From the NCBI GenBank assembly GCA_963850345.1, contig CAWKKW010000007.1:25080-89079 (forward strand): DNA of 64,000 nt, in the 5' to 3' direction. Below are positions 46,281 to 54,191 of the stretch, one piece after another. A program made the position numbers and the translations under genes. This stretch comes from CAWKKW01 sp963850345 (GTDB lineage Bacteria > Acidobacteriota > Terriglobia > Terriglobales > Acidobacteriaceae). Position 1 is the first letter of the stretch. The number at the start of each line of letters is the position of its first letter. The notes below the pieces were generated by a model. The model ran no database searches, was not told the DNA's origin, and saw only the letters and a program-made list of their open reading frames with translations.

Positions 46281-46568
46281 CTAGCCCTTCGTCATGTGCT
46301 GTATCAGAGATTCCGCTACCTGGGAGGCATCGACATGATAGGAGTTCTCGGCGAGTGCCTGCTGCACCTGGGCCACCTTATCCATGCGAACGTCCGGCAG
46401 CGCTAATGCACGCGCAGCGAGACTTCCAGCCGAGCTCACCGTCGCCTCATCGGCCCGGAACGCGCTCGCGGCAGCGTCTTTGCCCTGTCCCTGCGACGCC
46501 CGGACCTCTCGTGCGGCTGGCGCCTCAAAAACCTGTTGGATCGATTGCACATCGTTGCGGAGGTTCAT
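46281..46568 (-). CDS. flgM: Anti-sigma-28 factor FlgM
   Basis: Holds FliA inactive until the hook is complete and is then exported. 95 residues: a disordered N-terminal half and the FlgM domain at the end (RMDKVAQVQQALAENSYHVDASQVAESLIQHM), whose helices bind sigma-28. AAAGGA before the ATG. FliA is encoded in the same block at about 55 kb, which fits the pair. Confidence 0.85.
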   Translation of the reverse strand: MNLRNDVQSIQQVFEAPAAREVRASQGQGKDAAASAFRADEATVSSAGSLAARALALPDVRMDKVAQVQQALAENSYHVDASQVAESLIQHMTKG

Positions 46569-46617
46569 GGTAGTTTCCTTTCCATCAGTTCATCGGCGCA
46601 CTCGGACCAAACTTTAG

Positions 46618-46962
46618 TCATCTCTGCGTATTCATTTTGGAATTGTCGCTCTGTGCTGTCTCGAGCTCTCGGCCGCCCAGGTTGTGCAGCACCTTGGACG
46701 CAATCCCCATGCCGCCCCGCTGCGATAAGGCCTGCGCCAGCGCCTGCGTGCCAAAGCTCATCAGCGTGCTGTTGCTCCCGTGACTGGACTCGCTCCCCGC
46801 GTCCGAGTCGCCGGACGAAAAGAGCGGGTCCTCGGTCAGTGGCTTCAAAAATTCCTGCATCAGGCTGGCTTCAAACTCGTGCGCCGCATGGACCAGCCGC
46901 GGGCTTGGTGCATGCGCCGCCGGCGAAACCTCTGTAGATGCGTACGCCTCTGCGATTCTCAT
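46618..46962 (-). CDS. flgJ: Rod-binding protein FlgJ, N-terminal domain only
   Basis: Scaffold or cap for rod assembly. 114 residues contain the rod-binding domain (RLVHAAHEFEASLMQEFLKPL ... MSFGTQALAQALSQRGGMGIASKVL) and no muramidase domain; the peptidoglycan-cutting activity must come from another protein, as in many non-gamma-proteobacteria. Overlaps the flgI stop by four bases (ATGA). Confidence 0.85.
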   Translation of the reverse strand: MRIAEAYASTEVSPAAHAPSPRLVHAAHEFEASLMQEFLKPLTEDPLFSSGDSDAGSESSHGSNSTLMSFGTQALAQALSQRGGMGIASKVLHNLGGRELETAQSDNSKMNTQR

Positions 46963-48131
46963 AAGACCTCCAATTCGGCTTCGAGCGCGCCCGCTTCCTT
47001 CATCGCCTGCAGGATCGAAATGATATCCCGCGCGGTGGCGCCGATCTGCTGCAAGTCCTGCACCAGGTCGTCCACCGTCGCTCCCTGCTTCAATTCAATG
47101 CGGCTGGCCGCCTTCTCCTGCGCCTGCACGGTAGTCTGCTGCACTACCTGAGTGTTCCCTTGCGCCAGGGTGTTCGGCTGCGACACCTGGAACTCGCTCA
47201 CCACATTCACCGCCAGACCGCCATGCAGAATCGAGACCGGCTGCAGCCGCACTTCGCCTCCAATCACTACGGTTCCGGTCCTCTCGTTCACCACCACCTT
47301 GGCGCGAGGAAACACCGGCACCTCCACCGCTTCGATCCGGGCCAGTAACGCCGGCACGTCTTCGGCCGGTTGTACTTCGAGATCCACGCGCCGGCTGTCC
47401 ACGGCATGTGCCCGCGGGTGCCCCAGTTCCCCGTTAATCGCGCCTGCCATGGTCTCAGCGGTGCGGAAATCCGCATCGTTCAACAGCAACGACAGCCTAT
47501 GCATCTGTCCCAGGTCCATCGGAACGGCGCGCTCCACGATCCCTCCGGAGGGAATGCGCGCGGTCGTCGGGTGATTCACCTGCTTGGAGTTTCCATTGCT
47601 TGCAATCGCGTATCCGCCCAGAACCAGCGGTCCCTGCGCCTCGGCATAGACCTGGCCATCGGGGCCATAGAGCGGCGCCATCAGCAACAAGCCACCTTCC
47701 AGACTGCGCGCGTCTCCAGCCGAAGAAAGCGTCACGTCCAGCTTGCTTCCCGGCCGCACAAACGGCGGCATGGTCGCAGCCAGAAAAACCGCGGCCATAT
47801 TCTGCACCCGCAAATTCGACGCATTCGCGGGCAGCGTCACGCCCATGCGCTGCAAGGTCGAGATCAGCGTCTGCACGGGAAAGATCGACTGCGACGAATC
47901 GCCGGTCCCGCGCAGCCCCACCACCAACCCATACCCGATCAGCTGATTGTCGCGAATGCCTTCGACCGTAGCCACGTCCTTTACCCGAGCCAGGCTGGCA
48001 GGCCGGGTCGTCTCGGCCGGCATCGGCATCGAAAGCAGCCCGCACAGCGCCATCGCCGCAGAGCATCGAAACCAGCCTGCGCGATCACACTGGCAGGATC
48101 GTAGGCGTTTCTTTGCTAGCACCAGCCTCAT
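46959..48131 (-). CDS. flgI: Flagellar P-ring protein FlgI
   Basis: Forms the P ring in the peptidoglycan layer. Signal peptide (CSAAMALCGLLSMPMPAETT), then conserved ARVKDVATVEGIRDNQLIGYGLVVGLRGTGD, QNMAAVFLAATMPPFVRPGSKLDV, and a C-terminal VDDLVQDLQQIGATARDIISILQAMKEAGAL. 390 residues, normal for the family. The presence of P- and L-ring genes shows a diderm envelope. Confidence 0.95.
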   Translation of the reverse strand: MRLVLAKKRLRSCQCDRAGWFRCSAAMALCGLLSMPMPAETTRPASLARVKDVATVEGIRDNQLIGYGLVVGLRGTGDSSQSIFPVQTLISTLQRMGVTLPANASNLRVQNMAAVFLAATMPPFVRPGSKLDVTLSSAGDARSLEGGLLLMAPLYGPDGQVYAEAQGPLVLGGYAIASNGNSKQVNHPTTARIPSGGIVERAVPMDLGQMHRLSLLLNDADFRTAETMAGAINGELGHPRAHAVDSRRVDLEVQPAEDVPALLARIEAVEVPVFPRAKVVVNERTGTVVIGGEVRLQPVSILHGGLAVNVVSEFQVSQPNTLAQGNTQVVQQTTVQAQEKAASRIELKQGATVDDLVQDLQQIGATARDIISILQAMKEAGALEAELEVL

Positions 48132-48142
48132 CCAAGTCTCTC

Positions 48143-48895
48143 CTAGAAAATCAACAAGCGTTGCAGCAGCCGTACGATCACGTTGGGGCGGTAAGTGTAA
48201 TCGTTGATGATACCTTTTCCGACCACCTCCAGCTCCAGATCGGTGATCGCCGTCGAAGTCACCTGGTTCTGCGCATTCACGTCCTCGGGCCGCACCAGGC
48301 CGCGCAGCCGGATAGTCTGTGTCTGCTGGTTGAACGCCACCTGCCTGACCGCCTGCACCACCAGCATTCCGTTGGGCAGCACATCGACGATCTCGCCCCC
48401 GAGGGTGGTCGTCAGGCTCGAATTGGTAACGCTCTGCCCCTGCGCGTTGAGCGCCGAAGAAGAGTTCTGGTTGATCAGGTCCTGCATCCGGTTGTTCACC
48501 CCGAGCTTGCCGAAGAGGGCCGAGACCGCTGACTTGGCGCTCGAAGAACGGGCATTCTTCACCGTACCGTCGGTCGACGCAGCCAGGCTCTCAGACACCA
48601 CCACCGCGATCACATCGTGCGGACGAAGCGCCTTCACATCCGTCGGCAGCCGCGTCAACCGCCCGCTGTCGGTCCATAGCGATCCGGGAGTGCGCGTCTC
48701 GGCCGCACTCTCTGCCCGCACTCGCTGCATATACGTAACTAACGCTGTGTCGGGTGTATCCGGCTTACCTTTATCGGCGACACGATGGGCCGCCCAGGCG
48801 GAGCCCGCCCCCAGCAACATGCACGCGGCTGCACCAATCCAAGCGGCTGTTCCGATCCGTGCGACTGTTCCAATCCACGTCGCGGGTCTCTTCAT
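48143..48895 (-). CDS. flgH: Flagellar L-ring protein FlgH
   Basis: Outer-membrane L-ring protein. About 250 residues: a long signal sequence with an internal 18-bp tandem repeat (WIGTVARIGTAAWIGAAAC), then SLWTDSGRL, HDVIAVVVSESLAAS, NRMQDLINQNSSSALNAQGQ, and the C-terminal core GEIVDVLPNGMLVVQAVRQV and IRLRGLVRPEDVNAQNQVTSTAI. ATG at 48895 with GGAGGA eight bases upstream; overlaps flgA by ATGA. A possible lipid-anchor Cys lies in AAACMLLGAG, but it is not a standard lipobox. Confidence 0.94.
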   Translation of the reverse strand: MKRPATWIGTVARIGTAAWIGAAACMLLGAGSAWAAHRVADKGKPDTPDTALVTYMQRVRAESAAETRTPGSLWTDSGRLTRLPTDVKALRPHDVIAVVVSESLAASTDGTVKNARSSSAKSAVSALFGKLGVNNRMQDLINQNSSSALNAQGQSVTNSSLTTTLGGEIVDVLPNGMLVVQAVRQVAFNQQTQTIRLRGLVRPEDVNAQNQVTSTAITDLELEVVGKGIINDYTYRPNVIVRLLQRLLIF

Positions 48896-49410
48896 GGCTG
48901 ATTCCTCCACGCCGCCGCCACTTTGGGCGAACCCAGTTCCACGACACCCGGCCCGCGAACCGTCCCGTGCAGCACCGCGCGAGATCCAGACATCGCCATC
49001 AGGCGTATAGGAACAGACGCCCCATGTGCCCCACCACCCAGGGCAACGGCTTCGAGGCTCATCTGCGTGCTGCCATTCGCCATCCAAACGCGCACCGTAC
49101 TTCCTGCCTTCACCTCGAAGGGTTGAGCCGCGACGAACTGCGCCGGATTGGACGGCGACACTCTCAGCCCCGCAATTTGTCCATACGGAATCTTTTCGGC
49201 CGCGATCGTCACCACCTTCGCCGGAGATTCGGGGTGCAGGCAGTCGACCAGTACGGCCCACGCCGCATGCAGCGCCGGATCACGCACATAGTGGTGCACG
49301 CGGTAGCCGGGGTTTTCCCCGCCCGGAGCCGCGCAGGTCCCGGTCTCCATGGCCGCCGCAGCGCCGAGGCTGGCAATCAGTAACAGGAACAGGAACGAAT
49401 ATCTCATCAT
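48892..49410 (-). CDS. flgA: Flagella P-ring assembly chaperone FlgA
   Basis: Periplasmic chaperone for FlgI. 172 residues with a signal peptide (RYSFLFLLLIASLGAAAAM), and a C-terminal SAF-type domain (VAAQPFEVKAGSTVRVWMANGSTQMSLEAVAL, HGTVRGPGVVELGSP). Overlaps flgG and flgH by four bases each (ATGA), a tightly coupled flgG-flgA-flgH set. Confidence 0.85.
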   Translation of the reverse strand: MMRYSFLFLLLIASLGAAAAMETGTCAAPGGENPGYRVHHYVRDPALHAAWAVLVDCLHPESPAKVVTIAAEKIPYGQIAGLRVSPSNPAQFVAAQPFEVKAGSTVRVWMANGSTQMSLEAVALGGGAHGASVPIRLMAMSGSRAVLHGTVRGPGVVELGSPKVAAAWRNQP

Positions 49411-50195
49411 CTCGCCATCGAATTCACTTGGCTGTACATATCATCGGCCGCGCGAATCACCTTGGAGTTGCTCTCGTAGGCGCGCTGCGCGAGCACCATC
49501 TGCACGAACTCGGTGACCACGTCGACGTTCGAATTCTCCAGGTACCCCTGCTGCAGCGTACCCAGGCCCTCCGTACCTCCTGGATTGGCCAGCACCGGAT
49601 CCCCCGAAGACAAGGTCGCCTGAAATAGATTGGAGCCCATGCTGTTCAGGCCGCCCGGATTGGCGAACGTCGCCAGTTGAATCTGGCCCAGTTGGCTCGG
49701 ATTCTGCTGACCTGCCAGGGTCGCATTCACCACGCCGTACTGGGTGATCGTGACCGAAGTCGCATTCGCGGGAATGGTGATGTTGGGCAGCATGGGATCG
49801 CCGTCGGTGGTCACCATCGTGCCCTGGTTATTCAGGTGGAAGCTGCCCGCGCGCGTATACGCGATGGTTCCGTCGGGCCGCGTGACCTGGAAGAAGCCGG
49901 TGCCCTGAATCGCCAGATCGAGCGGATTGCCGGTCTGGTTGAGATCTCCCTGCGACATGATGATCTCGGTAGCCGCGGATTTGGTACCCAGCCCGATCTG
50001 CAGTCCGGCCGAGACCGTCTGCTGGCTCTGCGCCGCTCCCGGCGTCACCAGGTTCTGGTAAATCATGTCTTGAAACTGCAGCCGCCGCTGGCGAAACCCC
50101 GCAGTCGCCGAATTGGCAAGGTTGTTCGCGATCGTATCCAGGTTCAGTTGCTGCGCGCTCATGCCGCTGGCCGCCGTGTACAGAGCTCGAATCAT
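49407..50195 (-). CDS. flgG: Flagellar distal rod protein FlgG
   Basis: About 262 residues with the expected start MIRALYTAASGMSAQQLNLDTIANNLANSATAGFR, the middle LDLAIQGTGFFQV and the C terminus VQMVLAQRAYESNSKVIRAADDMYSQVN. ATG at 50195 preceded by GAGGAAGGA. Follows flgF after 34 bp. Upstream codons to 50258 have no similarity. Confidence 0.95.
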   Translation of the reverse strand: MIRALYTAASGMSAQQLNLDTIANNLANSATAGFRQRRLQFQDMIYQNLVTPGAAQSQQTVSAGLQIGLGTKSAATEIIMSQGDLNQTGNPLDLAIQGTGFFQVTRPDGTIAYTRAGSFHLNNQGTMVTTDGDPMLPNITIPANATSVTITQYGVVNATLAGQQNPSQLGQIQLATFANPGGLNSMGSNLFQATLSSGDPVLANPGGTEGLGTLQQGYLENSNVDVVTEFVQMVLAQRAYESNSKVIRAADDMYSQVNSMAR

Positions 50196-50229
50196 GGTTC
50201 CTTCCTCACTCCCGCTCGATCGCGGGCCT

Positions 50230-50964
50230 TTAAACCTTGGGTAAGTCTTCGCTGGCAATCTTGTCGAAGTCGGTGTGGAAGATGGAGAGCGCCTTCTGCA
50301 TCATCTCTGCCTGCCGCTGCACCAGCACCAGCTGCAACGTTCCTTGAATCACGTCCTGGTTCGAAGCCTCGAGGGAACCCTGGTGAATGGTGTACGCCGT
50401 GGCCTTCTGTACCTTGTCTGCGGCCCCTCGATACCGGTTCACGCCTTCGGGAACCAGCGCGTCAGAAGTAGTGAAGGTCACCACCCCGATCTGTCCGGCG
50501 GTCGCGCCGCCGACCGACACCGCGCCGTCCGCGCCCACATTGATCTGGCCGGTTGGAATCTGAATGGGCTTCCCGGCTGGATTCAGTACCGGTTCGCCTT
50601 TGGCGGTGATCAACGCGCCGGTGGACGAGCGCTGAAACGAGCCGTCCCGCGTATACCGCACCCCTTGCGCTGTCTGCACCTGGAAGAAACCGTTGCCCTC
50701 AATCGCCACATCGAGCGGGTTGCCGGTGTGGGAGAGTGCGCCTTGCCCGAGATCCAGGCGATTGCCGCCCAGTACGCCGAAGTCGTTGATCGTAGTGTTC
50801 AGTTGCGATTCGACCGCATGCGGCCCCATGATCGCGCTGCGAAAGTACTCCCGCTCGGCGCGAAAGCCGTTGGTGTTGGCGTTGGAGAGATTGCTCGCGG
50901 CTGAATCCAGGGCTTGAGTCCTCGCCAGCAAGGCTGAGAATGCCGCGTAATAGCCGCTGTCCAT
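50230..50964 (-). CDS. flgF: Flagellar proximal rod protein FlgF
   Basis: Flagellar basal-body rod family: MDSGYYAAFSALLARTQALDSAASNLSNANTNGFRAE, LDVAIEGNGFFQVQT and the C-terminal GSLEASNQDVIQGTLQLVLVQRQAEMMQKAL. 244 residues, a usual FlgF length. AAGGAGAG before the ATG. FlgF rather than FlgG or FlgE by order (directly before flgG) and length. Confidence 0.9.
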   Translation of the reverse strand: MDSGYYAAFSALLARTQALDSAASNLSNANTNGFRAEREYFRSAIMGPHAVESQLNTTINDFGVLGGNRLDLGQGALSHTGNPLDVAIEGNGFFQVQTAQGVRYTRDGSFQRSSTGALITAKGEPVLNPAGKPIQIPTGQINVGADGAVSVGGATAGQIGVVTFTTSDALVPEGVNRYRGAADKVQKATAYTIHQGSLEASNQDVIQGTLQLVLVQRQAEMMQKALSIFHTDFDKIASEDLPKV

Positions 50965-51221
50965 GGTGTCTCTCCTTTAGCAGGAGATAGAAGCAGAAGA
51001 AGGGCCAGACCGGCAGGAGAAAAGATTAGAAAGATCTCATGGAGTGGATGGGCGAAGCTTTACTTCCCATGGGCACGAAAACGCAGCGGAAGAACGGGCG
51101 TTCCTCCAATGCGTCCACTGCTCTTCCGGCGAGCGTTGCAGTTCTGCTGGTTGCACACTGCGCGACGCCCGAGGGTGCAGTTCGTGCGATCGGGTCGGCG
51201 ACTCTGCCGCGAGGCCCGGCC

Positions 51222-51725
51222 TCAGCGGCCCCCGGTACTCACCTGCATGCCTTCGCAGATGATATTCACCGTCAGCGAATGTTCTGCAAAACAGTAGTGA
51301 CGCAGTAAAGCAAATTCGGGCCGCTGCATATGTAACTGGTAATCGGTGCCGGTCACCACCGCTGGAACCGATAACATGCAGCGCGCTGCGATGTCTGGAA
51401 GGCTGCCCTTCCACGCGCCGGCCACCATATTGCACACCTCGCCCATGGCATCCTTTACCGTCTCGTCGACCGTGGTCATCGGCATGCCGGTCAGCGCCTC
51501 CGCGATGCCCAGCGCCACCTTCTGGTACACGCGCACCACGCAGGCCCCGCTCAAGGCGCCGGCCAGACCCACCACCGCCGTGATCGCCTCCCCTTCGGCG
51601 ACCGGAGAGGCTTCGACCGGCGTACACGCGACCCCCATCATCATGCCAAAGACTTCTTCGACCGCGAGGTCGAGCTTTTGTTGAAGATCCTGCTGCATCG
51701 AGAGCGAAGTCGTCAGTTCAGGCAT
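51222..51725 (-). CDS. cheX: CheX/CheC-type CheY-P phosphatase
   Basis: 167 residues of the CheC/CheX/FliY phosphatase fold. The phosphatase signature is EVCNMVAGAWKG (Glu and Asn catalytic), close to the ExxNM motif. A preceding strand-rich stretch AVVGLAGALSGACVVRVYQKVA fits CheX. One active motif only, as in CheX. GGAGA six bases before the ATG. It follows cheY by 76 bp, so the pair probably sets and resets the flagellar switch signal. Confidence 0.85.
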   Translation of the reverse strand: MPELTTSLSMQQDLQQKLDLAVEEVFGMMMGVACTPVEASPVAEGEAITAVVGLAGALSGACVVRVYQKVALGIAEALTGMPMTTVDETVKDAMGEVCNMVAGAWKGSLPDIAARCMLSVPAVVTGTDYQLHMQRPEFALLRHYCFAEHSLTVNIICEGMQVSTGGR

Positions 51726-51801
51726 TTTCTGTCTCCGGTAGGGGTGCGGTGCGCCCGCAAACCGGCGTGCGCAAAATCGATTTGTGAATCCATCCAGGCG
51801 G

Positions 51802-52182
51802 TCAAGCCAGGTCCAGCAACGGCAGTACGCGTTCTTTTACCTGTTCGGCAGTAAACGGTTTGCGAATGTATCCCTGCGCTCCCGCCATCAGCGCCTGGCG
51901 CACATGCTCTTCGCTGCTCTCCGTCGTGATCATCACTACCGGCACATCCGTGGCCAGATCCTGACTGCGCAACTGGCGCAGAAATTCGAGGCCATCCATC
52001 ATCGGCATGTTGATATCCGACAGGATCAGGTCCACTCGCTCCCGGCGCAATACGTCCAACCCCTCGGTCCCGGTTGAGGCCTCGAACACCGAAGCAAGAT
52101 TCAAGCCGGATTGGCGCAAGGCGCGTTCTACGATCTTCCGCATCACTGAAGAGTCGTCCACGATCAAAGCCGCGATTCCCAT
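51802..52182 (-). CDS. cheY: Single-domain response regulator CheY
   Basis: 126 residues, receiver domain only. Acidic pair D9-D10 (VDDSS), phospho-acceptor D56 (LSDINMPMMDG), T86 and K108 (YIRKPF) are all present. Phosphorylated CheY should bind FliM/FliN of the motor. GAGG five bases before the ATG at 52182. No CheA kinase in the window. Between the MshEN-like gene and cheX. Confidence 0.92.
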   Translation of the reverse strand: MGIAALIVDDSSVMRKIVERALRQSGLNLASVFEASTGTEGLDVLRRERVDLILSDINMPMMDGLEFLRQLRSQDLATDVPVVMITTESSEEHVRQALMAGAQGYIRKPFTAEQVKERVLPLLDLA

Positions 52183-52338
52183 TCTGCCTCTTTTCTCCCG
52201 GCGTTTCGTCCTCACCGCCGCAGTCTCTCGCCTTCGCCGACTACGGCCCCGGTTCTTAATGGATGTATCGGCAGACCGCGCGAAGGCTCCAGTCGAATCC
52301 GCTTACGACAGACTTGGCGGACCTGGTCCACACAATCC

Positions 52339-53238
52339 CTAGGCGCGAATATCGCCGATCGAGCACAGCACATCTTCCACCGCATCCAGTCGCGGATGCG
52401 CCGGATCCGGAGCAGCTCCTGTCCAGAGACGCAGCCAGTAATAGTCATGCAGCCTCACCAGCCGCGCCTCGGACGGCTTGCTGCTCTCGAGAATGCGGGT
52501 CAAGGTGGAGATCAACGCGTCCACGCCCGCCACTTCCACCAGCCGTGTGCGTGGAAATCGCTCCCCCAACATCCGCGCGTGCGCCTCGCGAAACGCGGCT
52601 CCATCCAGCACCCCGGCTTCCACTCTGAGACCGCTCATTCGCTCCAGGGCGAATGTGGCACAGTGGTCGATACGATCTTCAAACGCTAGATAGAACAGCT
52701 TGCCTCCCGCCACCCGCAACGGCAGAATACCGAACGCATCGAGGAACAAGCGCGGCACCAGCGGAGCTACCCTCTCCGGGGAGTGATGCTCCAGGCTGAA
52801 CACCGGGCAGCTCCACTGCATGCTCAGCGCCCGGGTGATGTGCCGCTCGTCCAGACCATGGGCCTGCATGAGCAGGCTGCCGAGACGCTCGCGGCGCGAA
52901 CCTCGCTGCTGCTGCAGTGCGTGCTTCAGTTGCTCCTCTGTGATCGAGCCCTGGGCCAGCAACGCCAGCCCCAGCGGCACGCGGTGAACGTGACTCCGCG
53001 GCGTAGCATCGCGGCCCTCCACTTCGCGCAGCACCGCCGCGCGCATCCGCTCCTGCATGCACTCCGGACTACAAACCCATCCGCCCTCGAAGACCGGATT
53101 CTGCCGCCCTCGCCAGACATGCAACCAGCCGCTGGCGCAGGTGGGATTGGAACACACCGGAAACAGCGCCTGCGTCAGTCGCCGGGCACCGGCCTTCACG
53201 CCCTCGATCGGAGCAGAAGTTTTTTCTAGAACAGGCAT
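52339..53238 (-). CDS. MshEN-type protein with N-terminal four-Cys module
   Basis: About 299 residues; not a known flagellar gene. N-terminal part has CSNPTC and CSPEC (C29, C34, C56, C60), a zinc-ribbon-like set. Then two consecutive motifs of the MshEN/T2SSE-N type (VPLGLALLAQGSITEEQLKHALQQ at about 87-110, RLGSLLMQAHGLDERHITRALSMQ at about 119-142), followed by LFLDAFGILPLRVAGGKLFYLAF, as in the N-terminal domain of PilB/GspE ATPases. There is no ATPase domain. MshEN domains bind c-di-GMP, so this could be a second-messenger sensor acting on the switch. Starts inside the fliN end (13-bp overlap), with GGAGAG eight bases upstream. Confidence 0.8.
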   Translation of the reverse strand: MPVLEKTSAPIEGVKAGARRLTQALFPVCSNPTCASGWLHVWRGRQNPVFEGGWVCSPECMQERMRAAVLREVEGRDATPRSHVHRVPLGLALLAQGSITEEQLKHALQQQRGSRRERLGSLLMQAHGLDERHITRALSMQWSCPVFSLEHHSPERVAPLVPRLFLDAFGILPLRVAGGKLFYLAFEDRIDHCATFALERMSGLRVEAGVLDGAAFREAHARMLGERFPRTRLVEVAGVDALISTLTRILESSKPSEARLVRLHDYYWLRLWTGAAPDPAHPRLDAVEDVLCSIGDIRA

Positions 53239-54125
53239 CGAATGCTCTCCAGGCACTTCCTCGGTTCGGCGACCTCGGTCACCCGCAAGCCGAAATTTCC
53301 GTTCACCAACACCACGTCTCCGCGCGCGACAATCTTGTCCCCCACGATCAGATCTACCGGGTCCGAGACGTGCCGATTCAGTTGAATCACGTCTCCCGGC
53401 CCGAGTTCGAGAATTTCGTTCAGCGGCATCTCGCGCGACCCAAACCGCAGCGACGCCTCGAGCTCGATGTCCAGCAACAACTCGATGCCTTTGCGTGGCC
53501 CGGTGTCCGCAGCAGGCTCAGCCGCAGTCGGCGCGCTCCTGGTTGTCCGCGAAGCGGGCGGGGGCGCGCTGGCCGTGGGGGGCGGCGCAGCTTTGACCGC
53601 GCTGGCCGGAGACGCAACTGGAGAGGCTGGCGCCGACCCGACTGGAGAGCTAACCGTAGCCGCTGCCGGAGCCGCTACTTCGGGAGCAGCCGTCTTCACC
53701 GCCACTCCATCCATGAGCACCACCGTGGTCGACACCTGGCCACATTGCACTTGAAAGAACGATCCCGCTTCGGTCTCCCCCGAAGCCAGCACCGTCGAGA
53801 CCACTTCGCTGGCGCAGCCCTCGCTCTTCGCCAGCAGTTGAGCGGCGGCCTGAGCCACTTGCCCGAACAGCTTCCGCCAGGTCTCCCGATCGATGCCCTG
53901 CTCGGCAGCGATATCGCCCGCCTGGATCAGCAGTGCGGCTAGCGCGGACTCGGAGATGGTCAGTGTGAACTTGCCCGTCCAGTCGCCCGTGACTTCACTC
54001 GCCACCTGCAGAGCCGCCTCGGTAGGCCGGCGCTCGGTGCTCGCAGTGAACTCGACCGGCGTCCCCAGGTCTCCCCCGAGCACCCGGCTTGCCTCCGTCA
54101 ACCAGCAGTCTAAAAATTTGCTCAT
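53226..54125 (-). CDS. fliN: Flagellar motor switch protein FliN, long form
   Basis: 299 residues: an N-terminal domain of about 130 residues (TEASRVLGGDLGTPVEFTAS ... TWRKLFGQVAQAAAQLLAK) without the CheC phosphatase motif, a Pro/Ala/Ser linker (about 135-215), and a C-terminal SPOA domain (LLLDIELEASLRFGSREMPLNEILELGPGDVIQLNRH ... FGLRVTEV). It thus looks like FliY without phosphatase activity, or a FliN with a long extension. C-ring component that receives CheY-P. Follows fliM by 66 bp. Confidence 0.88.
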   Translation of the reverse strand: MSKFLDCWLTEASRVLGGDLGTPVEFTASTERRPTEAALQVASEVTGDWTGKFTLTISESALAALLIQAGDIAAEQGIDRETWRKLFGQVAQAAAQLLAKSEGCASEVVSTVLASGETEAGSFFQVQCGQVSTTVVLMDGVAVKTAAPEVAAPAAATVSSPVGSAPASPVASPASAVKAAPPPTASAPPPASRTTRSAPTAAEPAADTGPRKGIELLLDIELEASLRFGSREMPLNEILELGPGDVIQLNRHVSDPVDLIVGDKIVARGDVVLVNGNFGLRVTEVAEPRKCLESIRCLF

Positions 54126-54191
54126 GAATGCTTCCTCGATCGGTTTGTGCCTTTTACGGTTACTTTCCCTTGCCCCGCTCTGCCCGCCCCT

